From assembly GCA_016839245.1 (NCBI GenBank), contig JAEOUN010000073.1, positions 1 to 45,945 of the forward strand: DNA of 45,945 bases. The letters run 5' to 3'. The notes beneath the pieces were generated by a model, which was not told where the DNA came from, searched no databases, and worked only from the letters and a program-made list of their open reading frames with translations. The translations under genes were made by a program, and so were the position numbers. Of the stretch, positions 25,587 to 33,499 are shown piece by piece. Each line of letters starts with the position of its first letter. Position 1 is the stretch's first letter. This DNA is from Candidatus Thorarchaeota archaeon (GTDB taxonomy: Archaea > Asgardarchaeota > Thorarchaeia > Thorarchaeales > Thorarchaeaceae).

Positions 25587-26291
25587 TCACATTTCCGGGT
25601 AAATGATACGACTTGTCCAGTACCTTCGTGCATCAGTATCTATATTCAATATCTCTTCCAGCTTGCTTATTGGAATAACGCCCTCTCGATATACTTTGAT
25701 ATTCAATATATCTCCCTCTCCCGCATCTTCGACTCCGATAATTGTGGAATTATTGGTTGCTGGAGTGGCTCCTGCATCTATGTAAAGATCAACCTCATCA
25801 CCAAGTTGATCCATAGCTACTGAAACATCGAATGGACTTGGTCCCCCTGTTCTATTTGCGCTGGTTCCTACAATTGGCCCACCAATTTTATCTGCAATTT
25901 GTCTAGGAATGATATGGTTAGGTACTCGTATAGCAATAGACGTACGCCCGGCTCTGATATGTTCAGGCACCTCCGGACGTGTCTTTACGATAATTGTCAA
26001 AGCTCCTGGCCAAAATAGACGTACAATTATCTTTTCCAAGCTACCAAAATCATGGTATATTTCACATTGATTATAGTCGCTAAAGAGGAGCGGAACCCCG
26101 AGTTGTCTGTCTCTTCTCTTCACAGCCACGAGGCGATCTAGTGCTTCTGAAATTCTAGGATCACATCCAAGTCCATAGCTCGTATCGGTCGGATACACAA
26201 TGACACCTCCGGCTTTTACAATTTCTGCGGCTCTCTCTATGATATGATCGCACTTGTTTAGATCGTCAATTTTCATTATTTCTGCTGTCAA
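25587..26291 (-). CDS. sua5: threonylcarbamoyl-AMP synthase (Sua5/YrdC family)
   Basis: The 234-residue protein starts at TTG 26291 or ATG 26276. It makes threonylcarbamoyl-AMP, the donor for t6A. YrdC motifs are VIVYPTDTSYGLGCD, KRRDRQLGVPLL, FWPGALTIIV and VGTSANRTGGPSP. The C-terminal Sua5 domain is only partly represented, so it is closer to YrdC with an extension. With Pcc1 and Cgi121 it gives three t6A-pathway genes in one window. Confidence 0.9.
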   Translation of the reverse strand: MTAEIMKIDDLNKCDHIIERAAEIVKAGGVIVYPTDTSYGLGCDPRISEALDRLVAVKRRDRQLGVPLLFSDYNQCEIYHDFGSLEKIIVRLFWPGALTIIVKTRPEVPEHIRAGRTSIAIRVPNHIIPRQIADKIGGPIVGTSANRTGGPSPFDVSVAMDQLGDEVDLYIDAGATPATNNSTIIGVEDAGEGDILNIKVYREGVIPISKLEEILNIDTDARRYWTSRIIYPEM

Positions 26292-26364
26292 GTGATTTCA
26301 TATATCTCCCCTGCAAACTTACATATGTCACTTGTGCTTGAATCTATTATAGGGAGGAATACCC

Positions 26365-27387
26365 ATTTTCGGGATTATACTGGCTGCTGGAAAGGGAACA
26401 CGATTGAATCCCCTTACTTTAGAAATCCCAAAGGCTCTACTTCATTTAGCAGGGAAAACCTTGTTAGAATGGAGTATTGACCGATTACATTCCGCAGGAT
26501 GCACTGATATTGTAGTCGCTGTTGGGTGGAAACGAGATTTAATAGAAAAGTCAATTGCCAGCTTAGAACGTCCATTTCCAATTCACACAATACGAGTCCC
26601 AGACTATGAGAGAGGTGCATTACAGACTTTCACTACAGCTACCACATTAGTGCATGGCACAATCAATATACTAAATCCTGTTGATCTTGTCACATCTTCA
26701 AAGGTAGTAGAATCAGTAATATCCGCACATCCTAAAGATAATCCCTTTGGCATTACCCTACTTGTTGACTATTCTATCACTTCTGAACACAATGTATCTG
26801 TTGGCTCTGATAAACATATCATCACAATCCATAGTGAAACTATGCCATCATCACATAACGCGAAAAGTGCAATGTTGATGGCATTCTCGTCAGGTTTTCC
26901 TACTTATTGCGAAGAAAGTTTGAGAAGAGGTGATACTACTGTTTTTTCAGCATTGAATTCACTTATTGATAGCCAAAACTCAGTATTTGCGTGTCCAATC
27001 AATGAACAATGGTATGATGTAGATACCATAGGCGATGCGTTAAGAGCGAATAGATATCTTCTTGAAACAAGTGTTGTTCCAGACCATGAATCAATTTTCA
27101 TTCCCCGCGGAGACCTAATGGAAGTTGGCGATTCTATTTCACTATCATCTGGTATCTCCTTTGATAAGGGGGTCGTCTTGAAGGGGCCATGTCTAATTCA
27201 GAGAAATTCACAAATTGGTGCGAGCTGTACAATCGGACCAAATGTGAGTTTGGCTGAATCAACAATCATTGAATCAAATAGTGTTGTCCACGATGTCTCC
27301 ATTTTTGGAGATTCTGTGATTTCTACCAATAGCAAAATCAATAATGCTCTTGTCTTTAAGTCCCAGATATATTCATGGGAGGTCTAA
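26365..27387 (+). CDS. nucleotidyltransferase with C-terminal beta-helix; probable ATT start
   Basis: The NTP-binding loop FGIILAAGKGTRLNPLT lies upstream of the first conventional start (TTG 26404). After an in-frame TAG at 26350-26352 there is no ATG, GTG or TTG before that loop. ATT 26365 lies 6 bp after GGGAGGA and yields MFGIILAAGKG, the expected beginning, for 340 residues. The N-terminal half is a sugar- or polyol-phosphate nucleotidyltransferase. From about residue 235, hexapeptide-like repeats suggest a left-handed beta-helix. Its partner is the CDP-alcohol phosphotransferase downstream, so a CDP-polyol such as CDP-inositol is a likely product (inference). Confidence 0.75.
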   Translation: MFGIILAAGKGTRLNPLTLEIPKALLHLAGKTLLEWSIDRLHSAGCTDIVVAVGWKRDLIEKSIASLERPFPIHTIRVPDYERGALQTFTTATTLVHGTINILNPVDLVTSSKVVESVISAHPKDNPFGITLLVDYSITSEHNVSVGSDKHIITIHSETMPSSHNAKSAMLMAFSSGFPTYCEESLRRGDTTVFSALNSLIDSQNSVFACPINEQWYDVDTIGDALRANRYLLETSVVPDHESIFIPRGDLMEVGDSISLSSGISFDKGVVLKGPCLIQRNSQIGASCTIGPNVSLAESTIIESNSVVHDVSIFGDSVISTNSKINNALVFKSQIYSWEV

Positions 27388-27389
27388 TC

Positions 27390-27998
27390 TTGCCAAGTAG
27401 GTTTAGAGTCCGAGGCATCTTCAAAGGATTAATACTCATGATAGCTAGATCCTTAGCGAGTGCTGGAGTATCAGCTGACGCAATAACTTACATCAGCCTA
27501 TTATTCGCGTTCCTTGCTTTTCTCTCTCTACCATTGACTCACTTTCAAATTCTCTTTGGAGTACTTGTCTTTATTTCGGGACTCTTGGATGGTGTAGATG
27601 GAAGTGTTGCTAGGCTTACTGAATCATCATCTTCATCCGGTGGTTTCACTGACTCGGTAACTGATAAGGTGTCTGAGATGTTTATCCTGACTGGGATTGC
27701 ATTAGAATACCAGAATGAAATCCTTCTAGGAATCTCTGTTCCTCTATGGGTAATATTTGCAGTCTTTGGTTGGTTGATGACCAGTTATTCACGAGCTAGA
27801 GCGCAAAGTCTTGGCGTTACAGATCTTGATATTGGTCTTGGAGGTAGATCTGAACGACTCCTCATCTTAGTCTTGTTTTCCATGTTTAGCATAATCTTAT
27901 GGGGACTTGTTGTTGTGACAATAATAGGTCTTGGAACTGCTGCATACAGATTTGACCATTATCGTTCACAAATGAGCGATAAAAGCTCATTAACTTGA
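27390..27998 (+). CDS. CDP-alcohol phosphatidyltransferase family protein
   Basis: TTG 27390, 6 bp after GGGAGGT (27377-27383), gives 202 residues; ATG 27375 is an alternative. The signature residues are spaced exactly as in the family: D67, D70, G71, A74, R75, G84, D88 and D92. Five to six membrane helices surround them. It should transfer an alcohol phosphate from or to a CDP-activated lipid or polyol. With the preceding nucleotidyltransferase it may make an inositol-phosphate head group for archaeal lipids or a compatible solute. Confidence 0.85.
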   Translation: MPSRFRVRGIFKGLILMIARSLASAGVSADAITYISLLFAFLAFLSLPLTHFQILFGVLVFISGLLDGVDGSVARLTESSSSSGGFTDSVTDKVSEMFILTGIALEYQNEILLGISVPLWVIFAVFGWLMTSYSRARAQSLGVTDLDIGLGGRSERLLILVLFSMFSIILWGLVVVTIIGLGTAAYRFDHYRSQMSDKSSLT

Positions 27999-28065
27999 TA
28001 GACCATTATACTTAAGAGCCGCACGCGGAAGGCCGCATAGAATCAGTAAATGGAGTCATACCTTG

Positions 28066-28485
28066 ATGGCAAAATTTAGAGCAGATCATTATCTTATCGC
28101 TGAATTCGAAGATGTTTCTGATACTAAGAGAATTGGAGAAAGTGTTCTAGATTCATTGAAGGAACTTACTGAATTGAAAGATCTTGCCATTGTTACAAAA
28201 AGGATGGAAGGAAAATCGTGGTTTGAGATTCTTGGTAGAATTGATGTTCCTGCCGGGTCAAAGGCTTTCTGGGCAATGATAAAGAAAGAATATACTCAGA
28301 GAGAACCTTATCACCTCTTTATTCGATTTGATATGAATGCAGAGGGTGAGAACATAGAGGATGCTCGATCTCGTGTGAAATCATGGATTGAGGAAAATGT
28401 GGTGCCAAGAATCAAAGAGAAGACTGCAGTGAAGACTTTGAAGGTTCTACAACCAAATGAGATCTATATGCCCAAGCTTGAATAA
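28066..28485 (+). CDS. conserved-looking protein of unknown function
   Basis: The 139-residue protein starts at ATG 28066 (TTG 28063 alternative), with TGGAG at 28051-28055. The sequence alternates beta strands and helices (HYLIAEFEDV, LAIVTKRMEGKSWFEILGRIDV, PYHLFIRFDM), suggesting a small alpha/beta fold. It is soluble and has no catalytic signature. An ATACTTAA promoter-like stretch lies about 55 bp upstream. The family is not recognised. Confidence 0.65.
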   Translation: MAKFRADHYLIAEFEDVSDTKRIGESVLDSLKELTELKDLAIVTKRMEGKSWFEILGRIDVPAGSKAFWAMIKKEYTQREPYHLFIRFDMNAEGENIEDARSRVKSWIEENVVPRIKEKTAVKTLKVLQPNEIYMPKLE

Positions 28486-28490
28486 TCTGA

Positions 28491-29504
28491 TTAATCATCG
28501 ATAAAGTCTAGTATGTGTAGGTTATTGCCAACAGCTTGCGCAATTTCATTTCTCGAATCCCCATCAATATCTCCAATCGAAATCAAAGACTCTGTGGATT
28601 TTTTCTCTGTTTTGAACACAGTTTCTTCAATGAGCCTTCTTCCAACAACAGTTAACAAGGCAATTGTTGAGTTTGCATGGCTAACTATAATTTGTCCCCT
28701 CGATGGGTTTAACTTCCAAAATTGCCCCATTTTTATTGTACTCACTGGATTAGGTGCTTTAATGGAATCTATTCTTTCTAGCGAACCTTTCATGACTCCA
28801 TAGAGATTGAGTGTTTTACCATTTGAAACTGTTAATATTTCTGAATTCTTGTCATTGGTAATGTCTCCTGTCGCTACTAGACTGATTTCTCCCCCGACAC
28901 TAATTTTTGCTCGTTCGTGAAGGCGGTCATCTGCATATTGATAGATTGATAAATAGCCTGAATCATCACCAAAAACAAATCTACTATAGGGCATTCCGAC
29001 AGTTTTGAGAGGCTGTAGTGAGAATGTTGGTCGCTCCAATACTTTGTGTGCCAATTTATCAAGAGCCACATCATACCAGCCATAGCATCTGAGACTGCCA
29101 TCATTTGTTGCCACTATTACTTCTTCACTATCATCATCAAGGACGTTCAAGACTGCAATTGCTGTTGGAAGACTCCCAAGTGGCGTAGTAGCTTTAACAC
29201 TAATCTCGTCATTCATATAAACAAGCACACGCATCACATTATCTAGACCTGCCATCACAAAATCTATGAAGCCATCACCTGTGACATCTCCAACACCAAT
29301 AGCTGCAAGAGGAGGCAAATTTCCAATTCGACACCGCTCCTTTAACGGATTCTTATCTTCTCTATCAAAATCGTAGACTCGAACATCTCCATTAAGTGTT
29401 GAGATAATTAGATTGGCAGGTTTTGTGTCTGTTAGTTTTGCGATTTCGACGGACGTGATAACCTCTTTGAAGCTGACCTTTGAAACAACATTGAACTCTG
29501 GCAT
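28491..29504 (-). CDS. intracellular FG-GAP/VCBS-type beta-propeller
   Basis: The 337-residue protein starts at ATG 29504. It has repeated blades with Asp-rich calcium-loop-like motifs: GVGDVTGDGFIDFVMAG, LNVLDDDSEEVIVAT, ATGDITNDKNSEIL and SIGDIDGDSRNEIAQA. These match integrin-alpha FG-GAP/VCBS repeats. No signal peptide or transmembrane helix is present, so it probably works in the cytoplasm as a scaffold, as related propellers do in eukaryotes. Its partners are unknown. Confidence 0.75.
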   Translation of the reverse strand: MPEFNVVSKVSFKEVITSVEIAKLTDTKPANLIISTLNGDVRVYDFDREDKNPLKERCRIGNLPPLAAIGVGDVTGDGFIDFVMAGLDNVMRVLVYMNDEISVKATTPLGSLPTAIAVLNVLDDDSEEVIVATNDGSLRCYGWYDVALDKLAHKVLERPTFSLQPLKTVGMPYSRFVFGDDSGYLSIYQYADDRLHERAKISVGGEISLVATGDITNDKNSEILTVSNGKTLNLYGVMKGSLERIDSIKAPNPVSTIKMGQFWKLNPSRGQIIVSHANSTIALLTVVGRRLIEETVFKTEKKSTESLISIGDIDGDSRNEIAQAVGNNLHILDFIDD

Positions 29505-29633
29505 ATGGTCGGTCCTCTTCTTAGGTTACCTCTTTACAATCGTTGAGGGCTTTGGTACCATTTAAGAGTTATTGGATTGGTGAATGATACTTACTGGTGA
29601 TGTGTTTATACGATTAATTGCGGACTTGATTTT

Positions 29634-30188
29634 ATGAGTGAAGAGTCACATTCAATATACACAGAGAAAAACGATTGGAACTGTAGTTTTTCAGCTCTCT
29701 CAAAAGAGATAGGTGTCTTCATCAATGAGTTCGGATCCTTCACTCCCGAGCTATTTGCAGAAGTCAATTTTCATCTTCTTCGAAAAGCTGGTCTCACAAA
29801 GTCAAGTCGTAATGCATTATGTAGATCTTCTATCAAAGGCAAACATTGCATTAGCTGCGATTTACTTTATGTTGCCAAGAAATGTCTGCTTTGGTCACAA
29901 CTTTATAAAATCATCACCTGGAATTTAATTGAAAGGTCACCTCCCTGTGTCCGACTTGCTTTTGCCAAGAAGTCAATTAGAACCGTTGCCAACTATCTTG
30001 TTCAAGCAAATCTAATCTCTCCACCATTCTATAAGAGTCGTGGAATATTATCATGTAACCTCATGCGTCGATGGGGATATTGTACTCCAAATGAGTATTG
30101 TAGAGCAATGAAGACAAATCGTGTTCTAGAATATGGGCCTGCACGTGAACGTGTAAAACTGTCAAGGAAGCACAATGAATTTACATGA
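29634..30188 (+). CDS. small cysteine-rich protein resembling the primase PriL Fe-S region
   Basis: The 184-residue protein starts at ATG 29634. The C-terminal part reads ERSPPC, then 36 residues later SCNLMRRWGYCTPNEYC and a VLEYGPAR end. The Cys-x8-Cys-x5-Cys spacing, the preceding PPC and the M-x3-G core match the 4Fe-4S C-terminal region of archaeal DNA primase large subunit. In PriL the gap between the first two cysteines is much longer. A CISC pair lies further upstream. It may be a stand-alone or degenerate PriL-like Fe-S module. This is a resemblance, not a firm identification. Confidence 0.5.
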   Translation: MSEESHSIYTEKNDWNCSFSALSKEIGVFINEFGSFTPELFAEVNFHLLRKAGLTKSSRNALCRSSIKGKHCISCDLLYVAKKCLLWSQLYKIITWNLIERSPPCVRLAFAKKSIRTVANYLVQANLISPPFYKSRGILSCNLMRRWGYCTPNEYCRAMKTNRVLEYGPARERVKLSRKHNEFT

Positions 30189-30243
30189 AGAGGAGGTAGT
30201 CTTGCTATCCAAGATTTATTGAATAATCCCAGAGAGAATACAA

Positions 30244-31752
30244 ATGATTAACGAAACTGATGCTGAACTCATCCAGCTTATCCGTCTTACAGGTCTGCGA
30301 GAACATGATATTCTCAATGAAAAGAAAACCGGTGATTTCTCAACAGGCCCCGTCAATCGGTTGATACAGGAGCATGATAAGCTAATCTCATTAAGTGAGA
30401 AGCATAGTCGACAGAAGGCAATCCAGGACCCAATCTATGGAGCAATTCTATTAGATCCTTGGGAGCTTGATATAATATCAACATATGAAATGCTTCGGTT
30501 ACGATATGTAATGCAGCTTGGTCCTGCTCATATAGTCTATCCCGGTGCTACTCATACCAGATTTCAACACTGCATCGGAACTAATCATCTCGCTCAGAAA
30601 TCAATTCGTGTTGTAAATTATTGCGATGATCTTGACAAGGCTTGTTTCATACCTCTCTCTGGACTATTTGATGACTATCAGAAAAAATTGTTCAGGGCAT
30701 CAGGGCTTCTTCATGATGTTGGCCATCCTCCAACATCGCATACTATTGAATTTGCACTCAAGCAGTGGATTGGTCTTGATCATTTGGAATTAGGAAAATT
30801 CCTGATTTTAAATAGTGGTCTCACTGATACTCTGAAGCAGAATGATTTCGATCCAATCGATATTGTAAATATCCTTACGCGACAAACCCATGACCCCATC
30901 CTTGGTCTTCTCTCTGATTTTCTAGACCATCCACTTGATATTGACAAGACTGATTATCTTATTCGTGATGCCTACTTTAGTGGAGTACAACTTGGCGTGT
31001 TTCCTGCTGAGCGTGTAATGTTGACAAATCGAGTTGTGAGAGATGATGATAACAACTACGTTCGCGCCTTTATGCTCAAAGCCATCCACTCCTTAGAAGC
31101 ATTAATACTGAGCCGTAACTGGATGTTTGCTGACCTTTACCTTCATCATGCAGTAAAACTTATAGAAGCAATGTTATCCAAAGCCACATACTTCAGACTT
31201 GAGGAAGCTGACCTTTCTAGAAATGAATGCATTGGATTTTTCACACGCATGACTGATGCAGATCTCTTTCAGTGGCTGCAAGAATCTGAGATCAATTTTG
31301 TACGAGAATATGTTTCGCGGATTAGATATAGACGATTATTCAAAGTAGCATTACTGAGACCTCTTGTATTATTTGAGCAAGATGCTAAAGAACATCTTCT
31401 CTCGATGCTGGATGACATCAAATTATTGGTTGAAACAGAACAGGAACTATCTGAAACCCTGGGCAGCGTCGTCTTAGATGTGGTAGTCCCTGAGCTTGGA
31501 GAGAAAAAACTTAGTAAAATTCCTCTTCTTGTAGGTGGAGAACATGGTTTTGATATTCTACCATTAAATGAATCAAAAGAAGGTACTCCATTAATACAGA
31601 CATTAAAACAGCAGACTCGTACAATACCCTCTGTTCGTGTATACTGTGATCCACACATAGCTAATGAGGTACGAAGACGATTTGACAAGCTCTTTCCTAC
31701 TGAAGATGCTCCAAACTATAGAGAGGAGCAATACGATTTTACCGAATACTAG
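30244..31752 (+). CDS. HD-domain phosphohydrolase (SAMHD1/dGTPase-like)
   Basis: The 502-residue protein starts at ATG 30244. HD motifs are YPGATHTRFQHCIGTNHL (H109), GLLHDVGHPPTSH (H157, D158) and LDIDKTDYLIRDAYFSG (D234). This order and the wording match SAMHD1-like enzymes that remove triphosphate from dNTPs. A ~100-residue extra C-terminal part is unassigned. Its end overlaps the convergent RNase III-like gene by 4 bp. Nucleotide-pool control is a likely role, but the substrate is not shown. Confidence 0.88.
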   Translation: MINETDAELIQLIRLTGLREHDILNEKKTGDFSTGPVNRLIQEHDKLISLSEKHSRQKAIQDPIYGAILLDPWELDIISTYEMLRLRYVMQLGPAHIVYPGATHTRFQHCIGTNHLAQKSIRVVNYCDDLDKACFIPLSGLFDDYQKKLFRASGLLHDVGHPPTSHTIEFALKQWIGLDHLELGKFLILNSGLTDTLKQNDFDPIDIVNILTRQTHDPILGLLSDFLDHPLDIDKTDYLIRDAYFSGVQLGVFPAERVMLTNRVVRDDDNNYVRAFMLKAIHSLEALILSRNWMFADLYLHHAVKLIEAMLSKATYFRLEEADLSRNECIGFFTRMTDADLFQWLQESEINFVREYVSRIRYRRLFKVALLRPLVLFEQDAKEHLLSMLDDIKLLVETEQELSETLGSVVLDVVVPELGEKKLSKIPLLVGGEHGFDILPLNESKEGTPLIQTLKQQTRTIPSVRVYCDPHIANEVRRRFDKLFPTEDAPNYREEQYDFTEY

Positions 31753-32435
31753 AATAGATAGTCAATTACCTTCATGACCTTTTCAAAGCCATGTTCCATC
31801 TGAATAATTCCATAGACTGCTTCTACTAATGTTCCTTTATCATGATCTATCTCTGATCTGCTAGGAACCGCAGGATCAAAATGAATTCTGTTTTCATAGA
31901 GGTTCCATTCATCACAGAGATTAGCCATATTCTCATTACTAACTATATTTGATTTCCTCTGTGTCAACCGACCTACATCAACAACACTTGGCTGCCAAAT
32001 ATGGTATAAGACTGCCATGGAAATCACAGCATCTCCCAAGAGAGCAATGACCTTTGCGGCCTCACTTAGAGATACCAGATGTTCAAGATCGTAAGCACTA
32101 AGTGGATTTTTTTCTCCCTGATATTCTGCTTGAATTTCCAGAAATAGATTCTTTGTGCTTGGTTGAAACATGGCAGTTACAAGAAACTCTTTATTCTGTA
32201 TCTTTACGCCTAAAATCTTCTCTAAGTTAGGTGTCAATTCATTTTTGATGTAGCCAATTCGTGTTACAATCTCTTCAATTTGTACTTTCCATCTATCAAT
32301 TTTACTTAGCAGTTTCGTCTTATTGTTGGGTGTATCTTCCCGCGTCTTCTCAATGGTTTCTAGAAGCTGTTGCAACTTCTCTTCAATATTGACTGGTACC
32401 CAAGTGAATCCCTGTTTTGTTCTAATGAGGCTCAA
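31749..32435 (-). CDS. degenerate RNase III-like domain protein
   Basis: TTG 32435, 9 bp after GAGGTG, gives 228 residues. A coiled-coil N-terminus (15-75) precedes an RNase III-like helical domain: FLVTAMFQPST, ALLGDAVISMAVLYHIW and GTLVEAVYGIIQ. Of the four catalytic acids, the LGD aspartate (D135) and the VEA glutamate (E205) remain. The usual first glutamate aligns with K128 and the third acid with T202. Cleavage activity is therefore doubtful. It may bind double-stranded RNA. It is cotranscribed with the wHTH/Rossmann gene 13 bp upstream. Confidence 0.65.
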   Translation of the reverse strand: MSLIRTKQGFTWVPVNIEEKLQQLLETIEKTREDTPNNKTKLLSKIDRWKVQIEEIVTRIGYIKNELTPNLEKILGVKIQNKEFLVTAMFQPSTKNLFLEIQAEYQGEKNPLSAYDLEHLVSLSEAAKVIALLGDAVISMAVLYHIWQPSVVDVGRLTQRKSNIVSNENMANLCDEWNLYENRIHFDPAVPSRSEIDHDKGTLVEAVYGIIQMEHGFEKVMKVIDYLF

Positions 32436-32448
32436 ATTCTAATTCACC

Positions 32449-33222
32449 TCAGTAATAGCTAATTTCAGAATTACTCACATCATATCTATTTACGTGGAAG
32501 GCAGGTACGGAATACTCTGATGCTAGCTTTCCCAACGATAATGAAATCAACGAGGGTCCTAACGTTAAATCAATTACCATGTCATGAATGAAGATATTAT
32601 CGATAACTGCAGACTCCATAAAATCCACTGCTCCTTGAAGATGGCCATACTCTGATGTATCCTCGGTTCCTGTTATTTCGTCAGGTACCTCTATCCACTC
32701 TGTTGTCCATCTTCTAAATGCCTCATCAGGAATGAATCTATCAACAATCCTGGATACGCCTCGTGTCCAATGCCGTGCCTCAACAAAGACTAGCAATTTT
32801 CTTGGATTGAAATAAGGATTATTTGTCAACCACTGGACAAAGGGTCGTTGATCCTCAGGACGACTTAGCGAAGTAATATACAATAGTGGTTTTGTGATAC
32901 CTAAAGCACGGCGAACCGCATGAATTGCTCTAGGTTCAAGTTCAAATAGGCGGTATTGAGATTGTTTCCAACTCACAACGATTCCAAGTTCTTCCAACCG
33001 TTTCGTGTTATGATACAACTTCGGGCTTGTAATCTCGACCTTTTCAATCTCTTTCTTACTTGCTCCTTCCAAGACCATCTGAGCTTTTGTATCTGTGGCA
33101 ATCTTTTCTCGCAATTCAGCTCCTGTCTTGAGACCTCCCTCAAGTTGGTCCAAGATGATTCGTCGTGCTCTGACTGTTTCAATCTCTTCACGAATGACAT
33201 CCTCGAGGCTTCTCTCAAGCAT
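32449..33222 (-). CDS. winged-helix protein with a CARF-like Rossmann domain
   Basis: The 257-residue protein starts at ATG 33222. Residues 1-105 are helical and end in a winged helix (TSPKLYHNTKRLEELGIVVSWKQSQYRLFEL). Residues 110-257 alternate strands and helices: LLYITSLSRPEDQ near the start and MVIDLTLGPSLISLSLGKLA late. Those two places correspond to the ligand-contacting strands of CARF domains. The domain order is the reverse of Csa3. It forms an operon with the RNase III-like gene and is divergent from actin. Cyclic oligonucleotide sensing is possible but unproven. Confidence 0.6.
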   Translation of the reverse strand: MLERSLEDVIREEIETVRARRIILDQLEGGLKTGAELREKIATDTKAQMVLEGASKKEIEKVEITSPKLYHNTKRLEELGIVVSWKQSQYRLFELEPRAIHAVRRALGITKPLLYITSLSRPEDQRPFVQWLTNNPYFNPRKLLVFVEARHWTRGVSRIVDRFIPDEAFRRWTTEWIEVPDEITGTEDTSEYGHLQGAVDFMESAVIDNIFIHDMVIDLTLGPSLISLSLGKLASEYSVPAFHVNRYDVSNSEISYY

Positions 33223-33387
33223 CCTATTGCACCATACGCGGATATATTAGCTAGTAATCTCTTGTACTTTCCTTTTATACTTATCTAAGATAATGTTCTA
33301 GAAATGGCAAAAAACGCTCTGAAAACACATAATAATATACATATATTAGATACTTTTCGAAGATATTTGATGCCGTCCGACGAATCC

Positions 33388-33395
33388 TTAAATAC
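33388..33395 (+). promoter_or_regulatory. TATA box of the actin gene
   Basis: TTAAATAC lies 105 bp before the actin ATG, preceded by a BRE-like GACGAATCC. Transcription would start near 33418, leaving a leader of about 80 nt. A second AT-rich element (ATATAAATAT, 33470-33479) is so close to the ATG that it would exclude the ribosome site. Confidence 0.6.
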
Positions 33396-33443
33396 AATCT
33401 GGACGAACGAAATTATAGTGCGGAGCTTTCAAAGTTCCACCAA

Positions 33444-33469
33444 GGTAAGTCTATTCCTTTAGACTTGTC
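33444..33469 (+). promoter_or_regulatory. stem-loop in the actin mRNA leader
   Basis: AAGTCTA (33447-33453) pairs perfectly with TAGACTT (33460-33466) around a 6-nt loop. Three more outer pairs (two G-U) bring the stem to 10 pairs. It lies 18 nt before the ribosome site GAGGA (33487-33491). It could stabilise or regulate the transcript. Confidence 0.5.
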
Positions 33470-33499
33470 ATATAAATATCAAAAAATGAGGACCGAAAA

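Noticed and set aside
33441..33462. The actin leader contains CAAGGTAAGT followed by CCTTTAG, which looks like a eukaryotic spliceosomal intron.
   Set aside because: The segment would be about 20 nt, lacks a branch point, and lies outside the coding frame. The bases are better explained as the stem-loop at 33444-33469, and archaea have no spliceosome.
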